Shown here: positions 8,708 through 17,277 of the stretch, in pieces
How positions within the stretch are numbered: position 1 is the first letter of the stretch
How the letters are laid out: each line of letters opens with the position of its first letter
Assembly (NCBI GenBank): GCA_002730735.1
Contig: PCAU01000006.1
Location: 1 to 57,521, forward strand
Length of the DNA stretch: 57,521 nt
Source: Acidobacteriota bacterium
GTDB taxonomy: Bacteria; Acidobacteriota; Vicinamibacteria; Vicinamibacterales; UBA823
Direction: 5' to 3'
The notes under the pieces: model-generated
Database searches by the model: none
What the model was told of the DNA's origin: nothing
Seen by the model: only the letters and a program-made list of their open reading frames with translations
Position numbers and translations under genes: made by a program

Positions 8708-10129
8708 TCAATCTTTAAGCAGGCCCGCTACGGACTTCGACCGGGCAATCTGGCCGTCCGTGTGATACGCCTCGTGGTTGGATTCGATGTCTTTTTGCCG
8801 ATAGCGGTAGTTGACCATCAGGCAGGCTGCCTGCGACTGCCCATTCTTCGATGTGTCCCCGAGCCAGTTCAGCCGTTCGATGCCTGCGCCGTTCGATAGG
8901 TGAAAATTCGCAACGGGATCCAGCGCGACCCCATCACGTTTCTCGTTGATCAGGTAATGGGCACACAACCGTGACAGTGGCTTATGCAGGCTTTCCATCG
9001 CCCCCAGATCTCTGACCCAGCTGCGGTTGGAGAAGATTCGTGCCAAAGTTCCGGATTCATCAAGGGCTTCCAGAGCGGCCTGAACAGCAGTGCTGTACTG
9101 TGCTCTCTGGCCCGTGTCGCTGCCGGCTCTTTTCAACCAGCTGGCAAAACCCGGAATGGGTGAGAGCGTTGAGAAGACCCTGAGCTGTTTGTGATCGCGA
9201 CTCAAGCGCTCGACCACCCGCTTGATCAGGAAACTGCCAAAACCGACCCCGTCAAGCCCCGACTGGGTGGCAGAAATCGAGTAGAACACTGCGGTATCGG
9301 CATCTTCCGGCCCGACCTCCGGAGCCTGGATGCTGAGCAGCGTCTCTATCTTGTCGGGGATACCGCTGGTCAGCGCCACCCACACGAATATCAGTGGGTC
9401 GTTGGGCATCTGTGGGTGAATGAACGCATAACACCGCCGGTCGACGGCAGCCAAGCGGTGCTTGATGTCCCGCCAGGAACGAATCGGGTGCACCGCTTCA
9501 TGGTTGGCCAACGTTTCGAGCAGGGCGGCCGGCGCATCCCAGGTGATCCGCCGCAATTCAAGGAAGCCGACGTCAAACCAGGAGGCCAGAAGTACTTTGA
9601 ATTCCCGATCAAAGGCGTTGAGATCCGGATCGGATCCTTTCATGGCCAGCAACTCAGCCCGCATGCTGACCAGAAACTTTACCCCTTCGGGCAGATCGTT
9701 GAACTGGGTCAACAACCGGATTCGAGGCGAGACAAGGATCTTCCTCAGCACATCTTCACAGGTAAGTCGACCTTGGGGCACGCTGCTGTCACGTGATACG
9801 TCTAACCAGGAGTGAATCGCCAAACGTAGATCCTCCTGCCGAACAGCGTAATCGCTCGCCAACAGGCGCAGAAAATTTCGCCGTCCCTGGAGATCCAGAT
9901 CCAGGTACACCCTGCCAAGACTGGCCGCCCGAGACCTGGCCGACACCGCACCACCCAACGCTGACAAACAGCTGTCGATCTGCCGACAGATCAGGTGATG
10001 ATCATCAATAGGCAACCCTGGCCGAACGGTACCGGTGATTCGGCTGCGGGCTGTCTGGCCGGCCTCGATCCAGGTCTGGCGCAGATGCTGCAGACCTCTA
10101 CCCAAGTTCAGTTTCTTGACACTAGACAC
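8708..10129 (-). CDS. Malonyl-CoA decarboxylase
   Basis: This 473-residue protein matches the MCD family along its whole length. The N-terminal half is helical; the C-terminal half is acetyltransferase-like, with HPQMPNDPLIFVWVAL, FYSISATQSGL, FSTLSPIPGF and, near the end, FHLSNGAGIERLNWLGD. MCD converts malonyl-CoA to acetyl-CoA and CO2. It may serve malonate use, or removal of malonyl-CoA made from 3-carbon acids. There is no mitochondrial or signal sequence. It is convergent with the kinase gene and divergent from the carbamoyltransferase, and it appears to be a single transcription unit. The gap to the kinase gene (164 bases) has no obvious terminator. Confidence 0.92.
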   Translation of the reverse strand: MSSVKKLNLGRGLQHLRQTWIEAGQTARSRITGTVRPGLPIDDHHLICRQIDSCLSALGGAVSARSRAASLGRVYLDLDLQGRRNFLRLLASDYAVRQEDLRLAIHSWLDVSRDSSVPQGRLTCEDVLRKILVSPRIRLLTQFNDLPEGVKFLVSMRAELLAMKGSDPDLNAFDREFKVLLASWFDVGFLELRRITWDAPAALLETLANHEAVHPIRSWRDIKHRLAAVDRRCYAFIHPQMPNDPLIFVWVALTSGIPDKIETLLSIQAPEVGPEDADTAVFYSISATQSGLDGVGFGSFLIKRVVERLSRDHKQLRVFSTLSPIPGFASWLKRAGSDTGQRAQYSTAVQAALEALDESGTLARIFSNRSWVRDLGAMESLHKPLSRLCAHYLINEKRDGVALDPVANFHLSNGAGIERLNWLGDTSKNGQSQAACLMVNYRYRQKDIESNHEAYHTDGQIARSKSVAGLLKD

Positions 10130-10350
10130 CAGCGAATGCCCCCAGGGTTTACCACTATGTAAGTTTACCGCCAGGCTCCTGCCGAGTGGCGGTATATCAG
10201 CCCTGCCGCAGAGATGGATTGCCAGTTGCTTGTGCGGTTGTTGCCGGATCCTCGGCTGCTCACCCTCAGCAGGGCCACCTCCAAAAAGGCATCAGGCACC
10301 CGAATACACCCGTCTGGGCGCTGCACACAGTTGATGATAAAATGCGGTGT

Positions 10351-10367
10351 GTGACGAGGTTCGTCAC
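10351..10367. promoter_or_regulatory. 17-bp palindrome upstream of the carbamoyltransferase gene
   Basis: GTGACGA-GGT-TCGTCAC is a perfect 7-bp inverted repeat with a 3-bp centre, 46 bases before the ATG at 10413. Size and position fit a dimeric repressor or activator operator. No regulator gene lies nearby and no arginine-repressor match is apparent. Confidence 0.4.
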
Positions 10368-10412
10368 GTTATGTACTCCCCCCTTCACATTTGTCCTCGA
10401 ACTTTGACTGGC

Positions 10413-11342
10413 ATGAATGCACTGAAACATCTGGTTGACTGGAAATTCTGGCGCGATGAAGACGTGCGCCACGTGCTCGAACTCGCCCGGACGGTCAAAC
10501 ACAACCGCCGTGATTTCGAGGAACACATGCGGGGGCACACGCTGGTGATGCTGTTCCAGAAGACCTCCACCCGTACCCGGGTTTCTTTCGAGGCTGGTAT
10601 GACTGAACTCGGGGGACATGCCATCAATCTCGATTGGCGTGCCAGTAACTTCACACTGAGTAAAGTCCGTTTCGAGACTCAGTACCTCAGTCGCAATGCC
10701 GCTATGATCATGGCCAGGCTCAAGGACAATGTAGATATTCTCGAGATGGAACAGGCCGCTTCGGTACCGGTTATCAACGGCTGCTGTGATCTTTACCACC
10801 CATGCCAGGCACTGGCTGATATGCTGACCATCGCGGAGCACAGCGACGGCAAAGCGGAAGGTGCAAAACTCACCTATATCGGGGTCTACAACAACGTTGT
10901 CAATTCTCTGGTCTCGATCTCGGCGGCTCTGAATGTCCGACTGACTCTGGTCTGCCCAATACGTGATGAGTCTGTAGTTGACCAGGCGTCACGCCAGCGC
11001 CTGCTGGATGCGGGCCTGCTCAGCGAGACTTTAGATGCAACTGCAGCGATCAGGGATGCTGACTATGTCTACACCGACACCTGGCTGGACATGGAGTATT
11101 TCAACGATCCCGAGTACGAAGAGGAAAAACAACAGCGCTGCGACCTGATGCTGCCGTTCCAGATCAACGCCGAGTTGCTGGCTGGCAGTGACGCACACAT
11201 CATGCACGATATGCCGATTCACCCGGGATATGAAATTGCCGAGGATATGGTGGAGTGCGAGCGGTCGATCATCTACGACCAGGCTGAGAACCGCCTGGAT
11301 GCCCAGAAGGCCATCATGCTCCACCTTTTGCACGGTTTGTAA
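10413..11342 (+). CDS. Ornithine-carbamoyltransferase-family enzyme with altered substrate loop
   Basis: This 309-residue member of the aspartate/ornithine carbamoyltransferase family has the carbamoyl-phosphate motif STRTR (S52-R56) and HPCQ (129-132). The ATG at 10413 gives the normal family length of about 305-310; an upstream GTG at 10347 would add 22 residues with no family match. In standard OTCase the ornithine loop contains HCLP; here the matching place reads MHDMP (H265, D266), so the cysteine is aspartate. The region after STRTR reads NLDWRASNFTLSKVRFE rather than the usual phosphate-loop sequence. It may be a divergent ornithine enzyme or use another amine such as putrescine or a diamino acid. 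It stands alone; no other arginine genes are near. Confidence 0.85.
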   Translation: MNALKHLVDWKFWRDEDVRHVLELARTVKHNRRDFEEHMRGHTLVMLFQKTSTRTRVSFEAGMTELGGHAINLDWRASNFTLSKVRFETQYLSRNAAMIMARLKDNVDILEMEQAASVPVINGCCDLYHPCQALADMLTIAEHSDGKAEGAKLTYIGVYNNVVNSLVSISAALNVRLTLVCPIRDESVVDQASRQRLLDAGLLSETLDATAAIRDADYVYTDTWLDMEYFNDPEYEEEKQQRCDLMLPFQINAELLAGSDAHIMHDMPIHPGYEIAEDMVECERSIIYDQAENRLDAQKAIMLHLLHGL

Positions 11343-11401
11343 GGCTGCGCAGTGCAGCAGGTTTTCCCCTGCTCTGAAGAACTGGCTATGGCTGCGCTTA
11401 T

Positions 11402-12316
11402 TCAGTCCGCTACAGTCATGCTTGCGCTTTGTCTTCGTTCCCGCCAGACGATTATCAGCCCCCCGCCAATGATCAGAAAGACACCCGGGATCAACCGTTC
11501 AAATGGTGCTTCTGCAAAAAATATCCAACCCAGTGCAAACGTAAACGGAATGCTGAAATATTCAAACGGTGCCAGATTGCTCGGTGCCGTCAACCGGTAA
11601 GCAGAAATCAAGCAGAAGACTGCCAATCCCCCGGCAGTGCCCATGGCAATCAACCACAACCAGTCCGTCAAAGGTGTCACGTGCACATAGCCGCCGGTCA
11701 GTAGCACCAACACGATGGCGCCCAACAACGAGCCCACCAGTGCATATACATTGATCAGTGCGGTCGGAACGGTCTCTTCAAAACGTTGCGCGGTGACACT
11801 ATTGATCGCATAGCCAAAGGCCGCACAGGCCGGCAGTACCGCATACCAGTTGAAAGTCTCGCTGACAGGTCGCATGACCAGAATGACTCCACCAAAACCG
11901 ATTAAGGCAGCAGCCCAGCGCCACACTCCGACTTTGTGACCCAGTACCGGGATTGACAGCAGCGTCACGAACAGTGCACCCGAAAAAGCGATTGTTGATG
12001 CTGTAGCGAATTCCAGGTGTATCAGGGAAACGTAAAAGCAGAACTGGGCACCTGCCACAAAGACGCCCCGCCACAGCCCGAGGCGCCATTGCCGGATGAC
12101 CAATGGTCGTCCAGCCTGATGCCAGGTGCGGGTGTAGAACAGCACCAGCAATCCTGGAATGAACCCGAACAGATTGCGCAGCATGGATAACTGCTGGGCG
12201 GGATAACGTACGCCCAGATGCTTGATGATTGCGCCCATCACATCAAAAAGAAGAATCGCCAGCAGTATGATCGCAATGGCCCGAGCCAGAGGTGACTCTC
12301 CGCCGTGGCTCGTCAC
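11402..12316 (-). CDS. EamA/DMT-family transporter
   Basis: This 304-residue integral membrane protein has about ten hydrophobic segments arranged as two EamA repeats, the layout of drug/metabolite exporters. The GTG start at 12316 overlaps the stop of the preceding gene (GTGA), so it is coupled to the SLOG-family gene. Members export amino acids, nucleosides or metabolites; the substrate is unknown here. It is convergent with the carbamoyltransferase gene, with a 59-base gap. Confidence 0.85.
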   Translation of the reverse strand: MTSHGGESPLARAIAIILLAILLFDVMGAIIKHLGVRYPAQQLSMLRNLFGFIPGLLVLFYTRTWHQAGRPLVIRQWRLGLWRGVFVAGAQFCFYVSLIHLEFATASTIAFSGALFVTLLSIPVLGHKVGVWRWAAALIGFGGVILVMRPVSETFNWYAVLPACAAFGYAINSVTAQRFEETVPTALINVYALVGSLLGAIVLVLLTGGYVHVTPLTDWLWLIAMGTAGGLAVFCLISAYRLTAPSNLAPFEYFSIPFTFALGWIFFAEAPFERLIPGVFLIIGGGLIIVWRERRQSASMTVAD

Positions 12317-12804
12317 GCGGGATCCGCTGATTTGCTGCCGTTTTCGACAGATGCGTGATCGAGCAAACGCGCCACAAAATCAAAGGCCAGAGGATAGACG
12401 GCCGAATCACAACTGGCGCGTGGACCGGCAACATTGAGCACTTGGATGCGGTGCTCACCGATCCACGACAGCGCGTATTCAGTTGATGCTGAGTTTTTCA
12501 GGTCAAGTACCAGGCAGCGCTTTCCGAGCCGATCGGCGAGCCGAACAGTCAGGGCAGTGCCGCCCGTGGGCGGCCCAAATGTCAGCACCAGCGTGCCATC
12601 GCTGTCACGAATGTTCCACTCGGTCCGCTGGGCGTACTGATCGCTCGGGGTCTCGTCAAGCGGATAACAAGCCGCAATCGCCCCATCTTCTGCCCGACGA
12701 CCTTTAGGGCACCAACCACCGACTGGCACGCCCATCTCCCGCGCCGCATCGAGCGCTGCACGATCAACACCACTCTGACCGCCGGAGATGATCTGCGACG
12801 GCAT
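12313..12804 (-). CDS. SLOG-superfamily putative molybdenum carrier (YpsA-related)
   Basis: This 163-residue protein has the nucleotide-binding motif ISGGQSGVDRAAL at the N-terminus, then GWCPKGRRAEDG and a TFGPPTGGT loop. These mark the SLOG fold and the PF12694 (putative molybdenum carrier, YpsA-related) family. I place the start at the ATG at 12804 (MPSQIISGGQSG), which avoids overlap with the GST gene; a GTG at 12834 would overlap it by 23 bases. Function is not established in the family; nucleotide or molybdenum-cofactor binding has been proposed. It sits between a GST and a DMT exporter in a compact three-gene unit. Confidence 0.8.
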   Translation of the reverse strand: MPSQIISGGQSGVDRAALDAAREMGVPVGGWCPKGRRAEDGAIAACYPLDETPSDQYAQRTEWNIRDSDGTLVLTFGPPTGGTALTVRLADRLGKRCLVLDLKNSASTEYALSWIGEHRIQVLNVAGPRASCDSAVYPLAFDFVARLLDHASVENGSKSADPA

Positions 12805-12811
12805 CCGTAAC

Positions 12812-13468
12812 TCACTGCGGCACACCAATCTCACCGATGCGTGCGAGTCCAGCCAGGTGATCGTCTAAGATCGGCGCAACCTGTGGCCGCTCAGCAGTGT
12901 GTTGAACACACCGCTCTATCGCTGGAAAGCTACCACTGGCTAGGTCTTGGGAGTAAGTACTTGTCACCAGCAGGTAGATATCAGCCAGGCTAAAACGTCC
13001 CCCAAGGTGATAGGGTCCGTTGTCACGCAGATGTGCCTCGACCAGTTGCCAGCGCTGCGTAAACACCTGGTTGGCATTCCGGCGCACCGCATCGACATCA
13101 TCGGCCCGCAGTGCATAGCGGTGTGGATAGTAACTGCGCTTGACCGGCTCCTGAACCTCGACTGCGTGATAAACCAGCCAATCCAGCAGCGCCGCGCGCT
13201 GTGGGTCGTTCGGCAGCGGCGCCAACTCATCCAGGCCGTGTCGATCAGCCAGGTAGAGCATGATGGCAATCGTCTCACACACGAGAGTACCGGCCTTATC
13301 GGCCAGCGCTGGAATCGTGCCACGTGGGTTGATCGCCAGAAACTCGGCACTTCGGTGTGCCCCGGCCGTGATATCAACGGTTTTTCGCTCAAAGGACAAC
13401 CCGGCTTCAGCCAGGGTCATTTGTGCAGCGGTCGCCCGTGTCCCATCCAGACAGTACAGTGTATACAT
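12812..13468 (-). CDS. Glutathione S-transferase family protein
   Basis: This 218-residue protein has an N-terminal thioredoxin-like domain with the cis-proline loop GTIPAL and the glutathione-binding ET after it (CETIAIMLYL). A helical C-terminal domain follows from about residue 90. Length and domains fit bacterial GSTs. It conjugates glutathione to electrophiles or handles related thiol chemistry; the precise class is not clear. It starts the minus-strand unit that continues into the SLOG and DMT genes and is divergent from the thioesterase at 13643. Confidence 0.88.
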   Translation of the reverse strand: MYTLYCLDGTRATAAQMTLAEAGLSFERKTVDITAGAHRSAEFLAINPRGTIPALADKAGTLVCETIAIMLYLADRHGLDELAPLPNDPQRAALLDWLVYHAVEVQEPVKRSYYPHRYALRADDVDAVRRNANQVFTQRWQLVEAHLRDNGPYHLGGRFSLADIYLLVTSTYSQDLASGSFPAIERCVQHTAERPQVAPILDDHLAGLARIGEIGVPQ

Positions 13469-13642
13469 GGTTTATTCCGATAAGCTTCGCTAACGTTCCT
13501 GTGGCATGAATACGAATGTTACACTGCCAGTGATCTTCTCTAACACTTTTCCGCCTGACCAGATGAGTTACTGGATGTATACGCTGTCGCTCAGAAACCA
13601 TTCCATGGGCAATCGTTGCCTCCGAGCTTTTACCCGGCAACC

Positions 13643-14113
13643 ATGACGCTACCTCAAACCACGCTGACCGTACGACCCGAGTGGATCGATCACAACGGAC
13701 ACATGAACGTGGCCTATTATGTTCTCGCGTTTGATGAGACGACCGACGCCGTCTACGAGACCTGGGGGCTAGGTCTGGACTACCCGGAGCGGGAGAACCA
13801 CGCGATCTTTACTCTCGGGATGAACGTTGATTACCTGAGTGAAGTGTTCGAAGGAGAACCACTGTGCGTGGCGACCCAACTGGTCGACATGGATCACAAG
13901 CGCATCCACTATCTGCACACCATGCGTCATGGCGATGACGACCGACTGGTCGCCCGGAATGAATGCCTGTGCATGAACGTCGATCTTGAAACACGGAGGA
14001 GCGCTCCGTTTCCAGCCAGCGTACGAGAGAAACTCGAACCAGTGTTCGCCAATCAGCGCAAACTGGAAAAGCCCGACGGATTTGGCCGGACCCTGCGGAT
14101 TGATCACAAATAA
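13643..14113 (+). CDS. Hotdog-fold acyl-CoA thioesterase, carnitine/betainyl-CoA type
   Basis: This 156-residue single hotdog domain has the catalytic-region motif WIDHNGHMNVAYYVLAFDE and a central FTLGMNVDYLSEV strand, as in 4-hydroxybenzoyl-CoA-type thioesterases. The DHNGHMN wording with the following residues resembles the betainyl-CoA thioesterase domain attached to some carnitine dehydrogenases; that comparison is from memory. I chose the ATG at 13643 over 13616 because family alignment begins at the TLTVRPEWIDHNG strand. It is divergent from the GST gene and ends six bases from the convergent outer-membrane gene. Confidence 0.78.
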   Translation: MTLPQTTLTVRPEWIDHNGHMNVAYYVLAFDETTDAVYETWGLGLDYPERENHAIFTLGMNVDYLSEVFEGEPLCVATQLVDMDHKRIHYLHTMRHGDDDRLVARNECLCMNVDLETRRSAPFPASVREKLEPVFANQRKLEKPDGFGRTLRIDHK

Positions 14114-14119
14114 ACGCAG

Positions 14120-15175
14120 CTAATACGGGTTTCCCAGCGTCAGGTAGAACCCATGGTTGTCGTCTTTGCCCACGGCATACTCCAGCCGCAGGACGATGCC
14201 CGCAACCTCACGCAGAACATAAATCAACCCGCCGCCGATCGCTGGATAACGATTATCGCTGCTGCTGCAGTCGCTGGACCTGTCATACAGACAGCCGGCC
14301 CCGCCGAATACCGACAACCCCCACGGTCCTCTGAGAGCAAAGCGACCGTCCAGGCTCAAGTGCGAATAGTTCTCTGCCAGGTGCATTCCGCGCACATAAC
14401 CGCGTAGAGCTACCGAAGACTGGCCACCTTTAGGGGTATCGTGGCTGGTCCAGCGCCCTTTGAACTGTGTTGCCAGGACATTGCGGCTTCCGAAGCTAAG
14501 GTAATGATTAAACTCACCATAGTAAACATCGAAACTCTCAGTACCGCCAAGACTTTCGCGATAGGCAATGTTATGCAGCAACAGATACCTGCCGGTCCTG
14601 GCGTTACGCTTGTTGTCCCGTGAGTCGTACTCGGCCACGATACCTACACCGGTCGAGTCGAATCCGGCCTGCCTGATGTGCTCCAAATGATGATCCAGGA
14701 ATTCCTCGACACCGAGCATGTAATTCGTCGATATTACCTGACCACCAAGATTCCACCCGTCAGAGACGTGGCGAGTGTAGCGGCCCCCGAAGCTTTCCAG
14801 CGTGTCCGTTGTCTGGGCCGGCAAGCCGGTCCCCAGGAAGTCATCGTAATCATTGTTCACCTTTCCGGACGCGTAACCAATCATCAGTTTCTGGTGGTTA
14901 TTGTCAAAGTAGAGCTCTGAGAACACACCGCCATAATAGGAATCTGAGGCACTGTAATTGCCCAACAGGAGGAACGTAGACGGACTAGATTGCTCATCGA
15001 ATTTGTGGAGGTAGCCGACAATGGCACCCACAGTGGCGCCAAGCTTAGGGTCGCTGGTGAGAGTCGGGACAAATATCCAGGGGGATTGAGTCTTGGCTTT
15101 GGCAGTATCACCCTCATCGGCGAAGAGCGGCACTACCAGTAAACAAAGCGGCAAGAAAAATATAAAGCGTTTCAT
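14120..15175 (-). CDS. Omp85/surface-antigen-like outer membrane beta-barrel protein
   Basis: This 351-residue protein has an N-terminal signal peptide (about 20 residues ending near LFADEG) and then a region rich in alternating aromatic and polar residues. It contains SDPKLGATVGAIVGYLHKF, YDSRDNKRNARTG and the LRGY lid-type motif (VALRGYVRG), and ends in an aromatic residue (GNPY). These are the signs of the C-terminal 16-strand Omp85/surface-antigen domain without POTRA domains, as in short phospholipid-linked barrels. It probably lies in the outer membrane. The start is the ATG at 15175; a TTG lies one codon upstream. The phospholipase D lipoprotein gene upstream in the same direction suggests a shared envelope-lipid role. 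Confidence 0.8.
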   Translation of the reverse strand: MKRFIFFLPLCLLVVPLFADEGDTAKAKTQSPWIFVPTLTSDPKLGATVGAIVGYLHKFDEQSSPSTFLLLGNYSASDSYYGGVFSELYFDNNHQKLMIGYASGKVNNDYDDFLGTGLPAQTTDTLESFGGRYTRHVSDGWNLGGQVISTNYMLGVEEFLDHHLEHIRQAGFDSTGVGIVAEYDSRDNKRNARTGRYLLLHNIAYRESLGGTESFDVYYGEFNHYLSFGSRNVLATQFKGRWTSHDTPKGGQSSVALRGYVRGMHLAENYSHLSLDGRFALRGPWGLSVFGGAGCLYDRSSDCSSSDNRYPAIGGGLIYVLREVAGIVLRLEYAVGKDDNHGFYLTLGNPY

Positions 15176-15193
15176 CAAGGCTGCAATCCAGGC

Positions 15194-15396
15194 CTATCGG
15201 GCAACCTGCACAAAGCCGATTGCCACTGATTTTTCCCCAACCCGATCAGTGAGTAAACCGTAAATCGAAGCTGCCGGCATACCGTTCAGAAAAGATTCCA
15301 CCGCATGAGACAGATCGAGAAAATCATAGGATTTCCTGTGGGGCACACGATCAGTGCAAGGCCCAACAAACAACAGCTTATGGACAACTTCTTCAT
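15194..15396 (-). pseudogene. Short, apparently frameshifted lipoprotein-like gene remnant
   Basis: An AGAGGAA ribosome site precedes an ATG at 15396 that begins a clean signal peptide (MKKLSISCCLLGLALIV). That frame stops at 15286. A second frame on the same strand, open to a stop at 15194, carries YDFLDLSHAVESF and ends KSVAIGFVQVAR. It looks like the continuation of the same protein after a one-base slip around 15320. This is inference; the pieces could also be unrelated. It lies between the barrel gene and the phospholipase gene, in the same direction, in an otherwise empty 355-base stretch. Confidence 0.4.
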
Positions 15397-15533
15397 CAAT
15401 TCCTCTTTTTTGTTGAAGTGCAGCAACGCACAACCTTAAACCAAGCGAATCAAAAAGTGCAACGGCCTTCTCTGAGTTGCTTTACGAGCTCAAAGCTCTT
15501 GTTCACCTGGCATATCCAGTCACTTTTGGAAAA

Positions 15534-17090
15534 TTACAGCTCTTTTTCAATCGGCAGGATTCGTGAGATCACTGCAAAAAGACGCTTAACGAGACTCGCG
15601 TCGGGTTCAGCATCATAACGAACCCACTGGCCCGTCTGGCGGTCATAGCCTTGCCAGTAAAGTCTGTCAGTTTCATCGAGACGCACCTGGTACGCGATGC
15701 GCGGCAATTGGTCGAGCGCCGCGTCTGCGATCTTCGTGGCCAGATCCGGATTCTCGATTACGACACCCATCTCGGTATTCTGCAAGATCGATCGGGGATC
15801 CAGGTTCAACGAACCGATGAATGTTTTCTCCCGGTTGAAGACGAATGTCTTGAGGTGCAAACTGACCTTGGGCGAGCTGCCCACACCCGATCCTGCACTG
15901 AGCCCGGTATCGCTGTCTTCTACCTTCAACTCGAACAGTTCAATACCGGCACGCAACAGTGGCTTGCGGTACTTTGCGTAGTGGCCGTGCACCGGCACCA
16001 CGTCGTTGGAGGCAAGCGAATTGGTCAGCACGATCACCCGGCTTCCCTGGCGAACGAGGTTCGCCAACAGTTCAACACCTGCTTTGCCGGGAATAAAGTA
16101 GGGATTGAATATCAACAGCTCGCTGGTGCTTGCCTGGAACAATGGCCACAGATCAGGCCCCATGTGCGTGCTATCGTCATCGAGCGGCAGACGGATCTTA
16201 TGCGGCTCGTCAAAGAACACCTGGGCCGGCCCCATCGACAATGGCAAGGTGCCGTCCTGAAGGTGCCTGAAAAATGCGGTCTCAGCAAGACGGTTGAGAT
16301 ACGGTCCACCGAGTTGTGCCTTCGCAAAGCTGTGCAGGTCGAACCAGCGCTCTTCCGGGGCAATGGCATCCGGTTCCGGGGTCATGATTACCGTTACAGG
16401 GTAGGCGATGGCGCTGTTCCAGTAGTCATCGAACTCGCGGGAGATCTCTCGCACCACGGGCCCAAAGATCATCACGTCCATGTCCCGGAAATCAGTGTGA
16501 TGACCGGCTTTGAAGTACTCGTCGCCAATATTACGGCCACCGGTAATTGCCACGACACCATCGACAATCATGGCCTTATTATGCATCCGCCGAGTCACGT
16601 CACCGTAGCGGTACAGGTACTCAAAGAAGCGAAATCCACGGTTGGCAAACGGGTTGAACACCCGGATGTCAATGTTCGGATGGGCGTCCAGCGAAAGCAA
16701 TGCGGGGTCCCGGCCCTGCATATCCATGTCGTCGACCAGCAGCCGCACCGGCACGCCACGCTCGGCCACAGACAACAACCTGTCAGCAAACAACATCCCC
16801 GTCACGTCACCGTGAAAGAGATAGTACTGGGCATCCAGCGACCGACCGGCCCGGTCTGCTACCGCCAAACGGGCGGCAAACGCATCCAGTCCATCGTACA
16901 GGACATGGGCCACCGCTTGACCAGGAAACGGTTCCAGTACCTTAGTGATCTGCCGGTCGAGGTCGGTCTCGCCCGTTACCCCGGGCGTGTACTCGTCCAC
17001 GCGTTCCACTGGTGGTGCGAGCGACGCGCAACCACTCAGTAACCACAAGGGAAAAAGCCAAAGCAGCCAATGACGGTTTAAAATACTCAT
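15534..17090 (-). CDS. Phospholipase D / cardiolipin-synthase-like lipoprotein
   Basis: This 518-residue protein has a lipoprotein signal (LLSGC lipobox, cysteine about residue 20) and two HKD repeats. The first is HNKAMIVDGVVAITGGRNIG; the second is HLKTFVFNREKTFIGSLNLD, where the usual aspartate of HxKxxxxD is asparagine. Overall organisation matches the ClsC/YmdC-like group, which transfers phosphatidyl groups, but a lipid-anchored form would act at the periplasmic face. The start is the ATG at 17090 because GGGAG lies just upstream and the lipobox then falls at a normal distance. It is divergent from the AsmA-like gene and lies upstream of the barrel gene. Confidence 0.87.
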   Translation of the reverse strand: MSILNRHWLLWLFPLWLLSGCASLAPPVERVDEYTPGVTGETDLDRQITKVLEPFPGQAVAHVLYDGLDAFAARLAVADRAGRSLDAQYYLFHGDVTGMLFADRLLSVAERGVPVRLLVDDMDMQGRDPALLSLDAHPNIDIRVFNPFANRGFRFFEYLYRYGDVTRRMHNKAMIVDGVVAITGGRNIGDEYFKAGHHTDFRDMDVMIFGPVVREISREFDDYWNSAIAYPVTVIMTPEPDAIAPEERWFDLHSFAKAQLGGPYLNRLAETAFFRHLQDGTLPLSMGPAQVFFDEPHKIRLPLDDDSTHMGPDLWPLFQASTSELLIFNPYFIPGKAGVELLANLVRQGSRVIVLTNSLASNDVVPVHGHYAKYRKPLLRAGIELFELKVEDSDTGLSAGSGVGSSPKVSLHLKTFVFNREKTFIGSLNLDPRSILQNTEMGVVIENPDLATKIADAALDQLPRIAYQVRLDETDRLYWQGYDRQTGQWVRYDAEPDASLVKRLFAVISRILPIEKEL

Positions 17091-17277
17091 GCATTCTCCC
17101 AAGACCAGGTATCTGTCGTAATCCAAACCCGGTCTGACAATCAAGACAAACTCCCTTTCAGACGAATGGAACAGTCCAAATATCCACGGCAGTCATTCTT
17201 CTGCCCGGGCCGATTTTGAACTCACCCGCTATTAAAGTGTAACCTAGTGCAAATCCATTTCTTTACGTTGTCCATCC

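Noticed and set aside
11356-11373. Terminator hairpin between convergent genes (AGCAGG/CCTGCT)
   Set aside because: Only a 6-bp stem and no U-tract on either strand; too weak to call.
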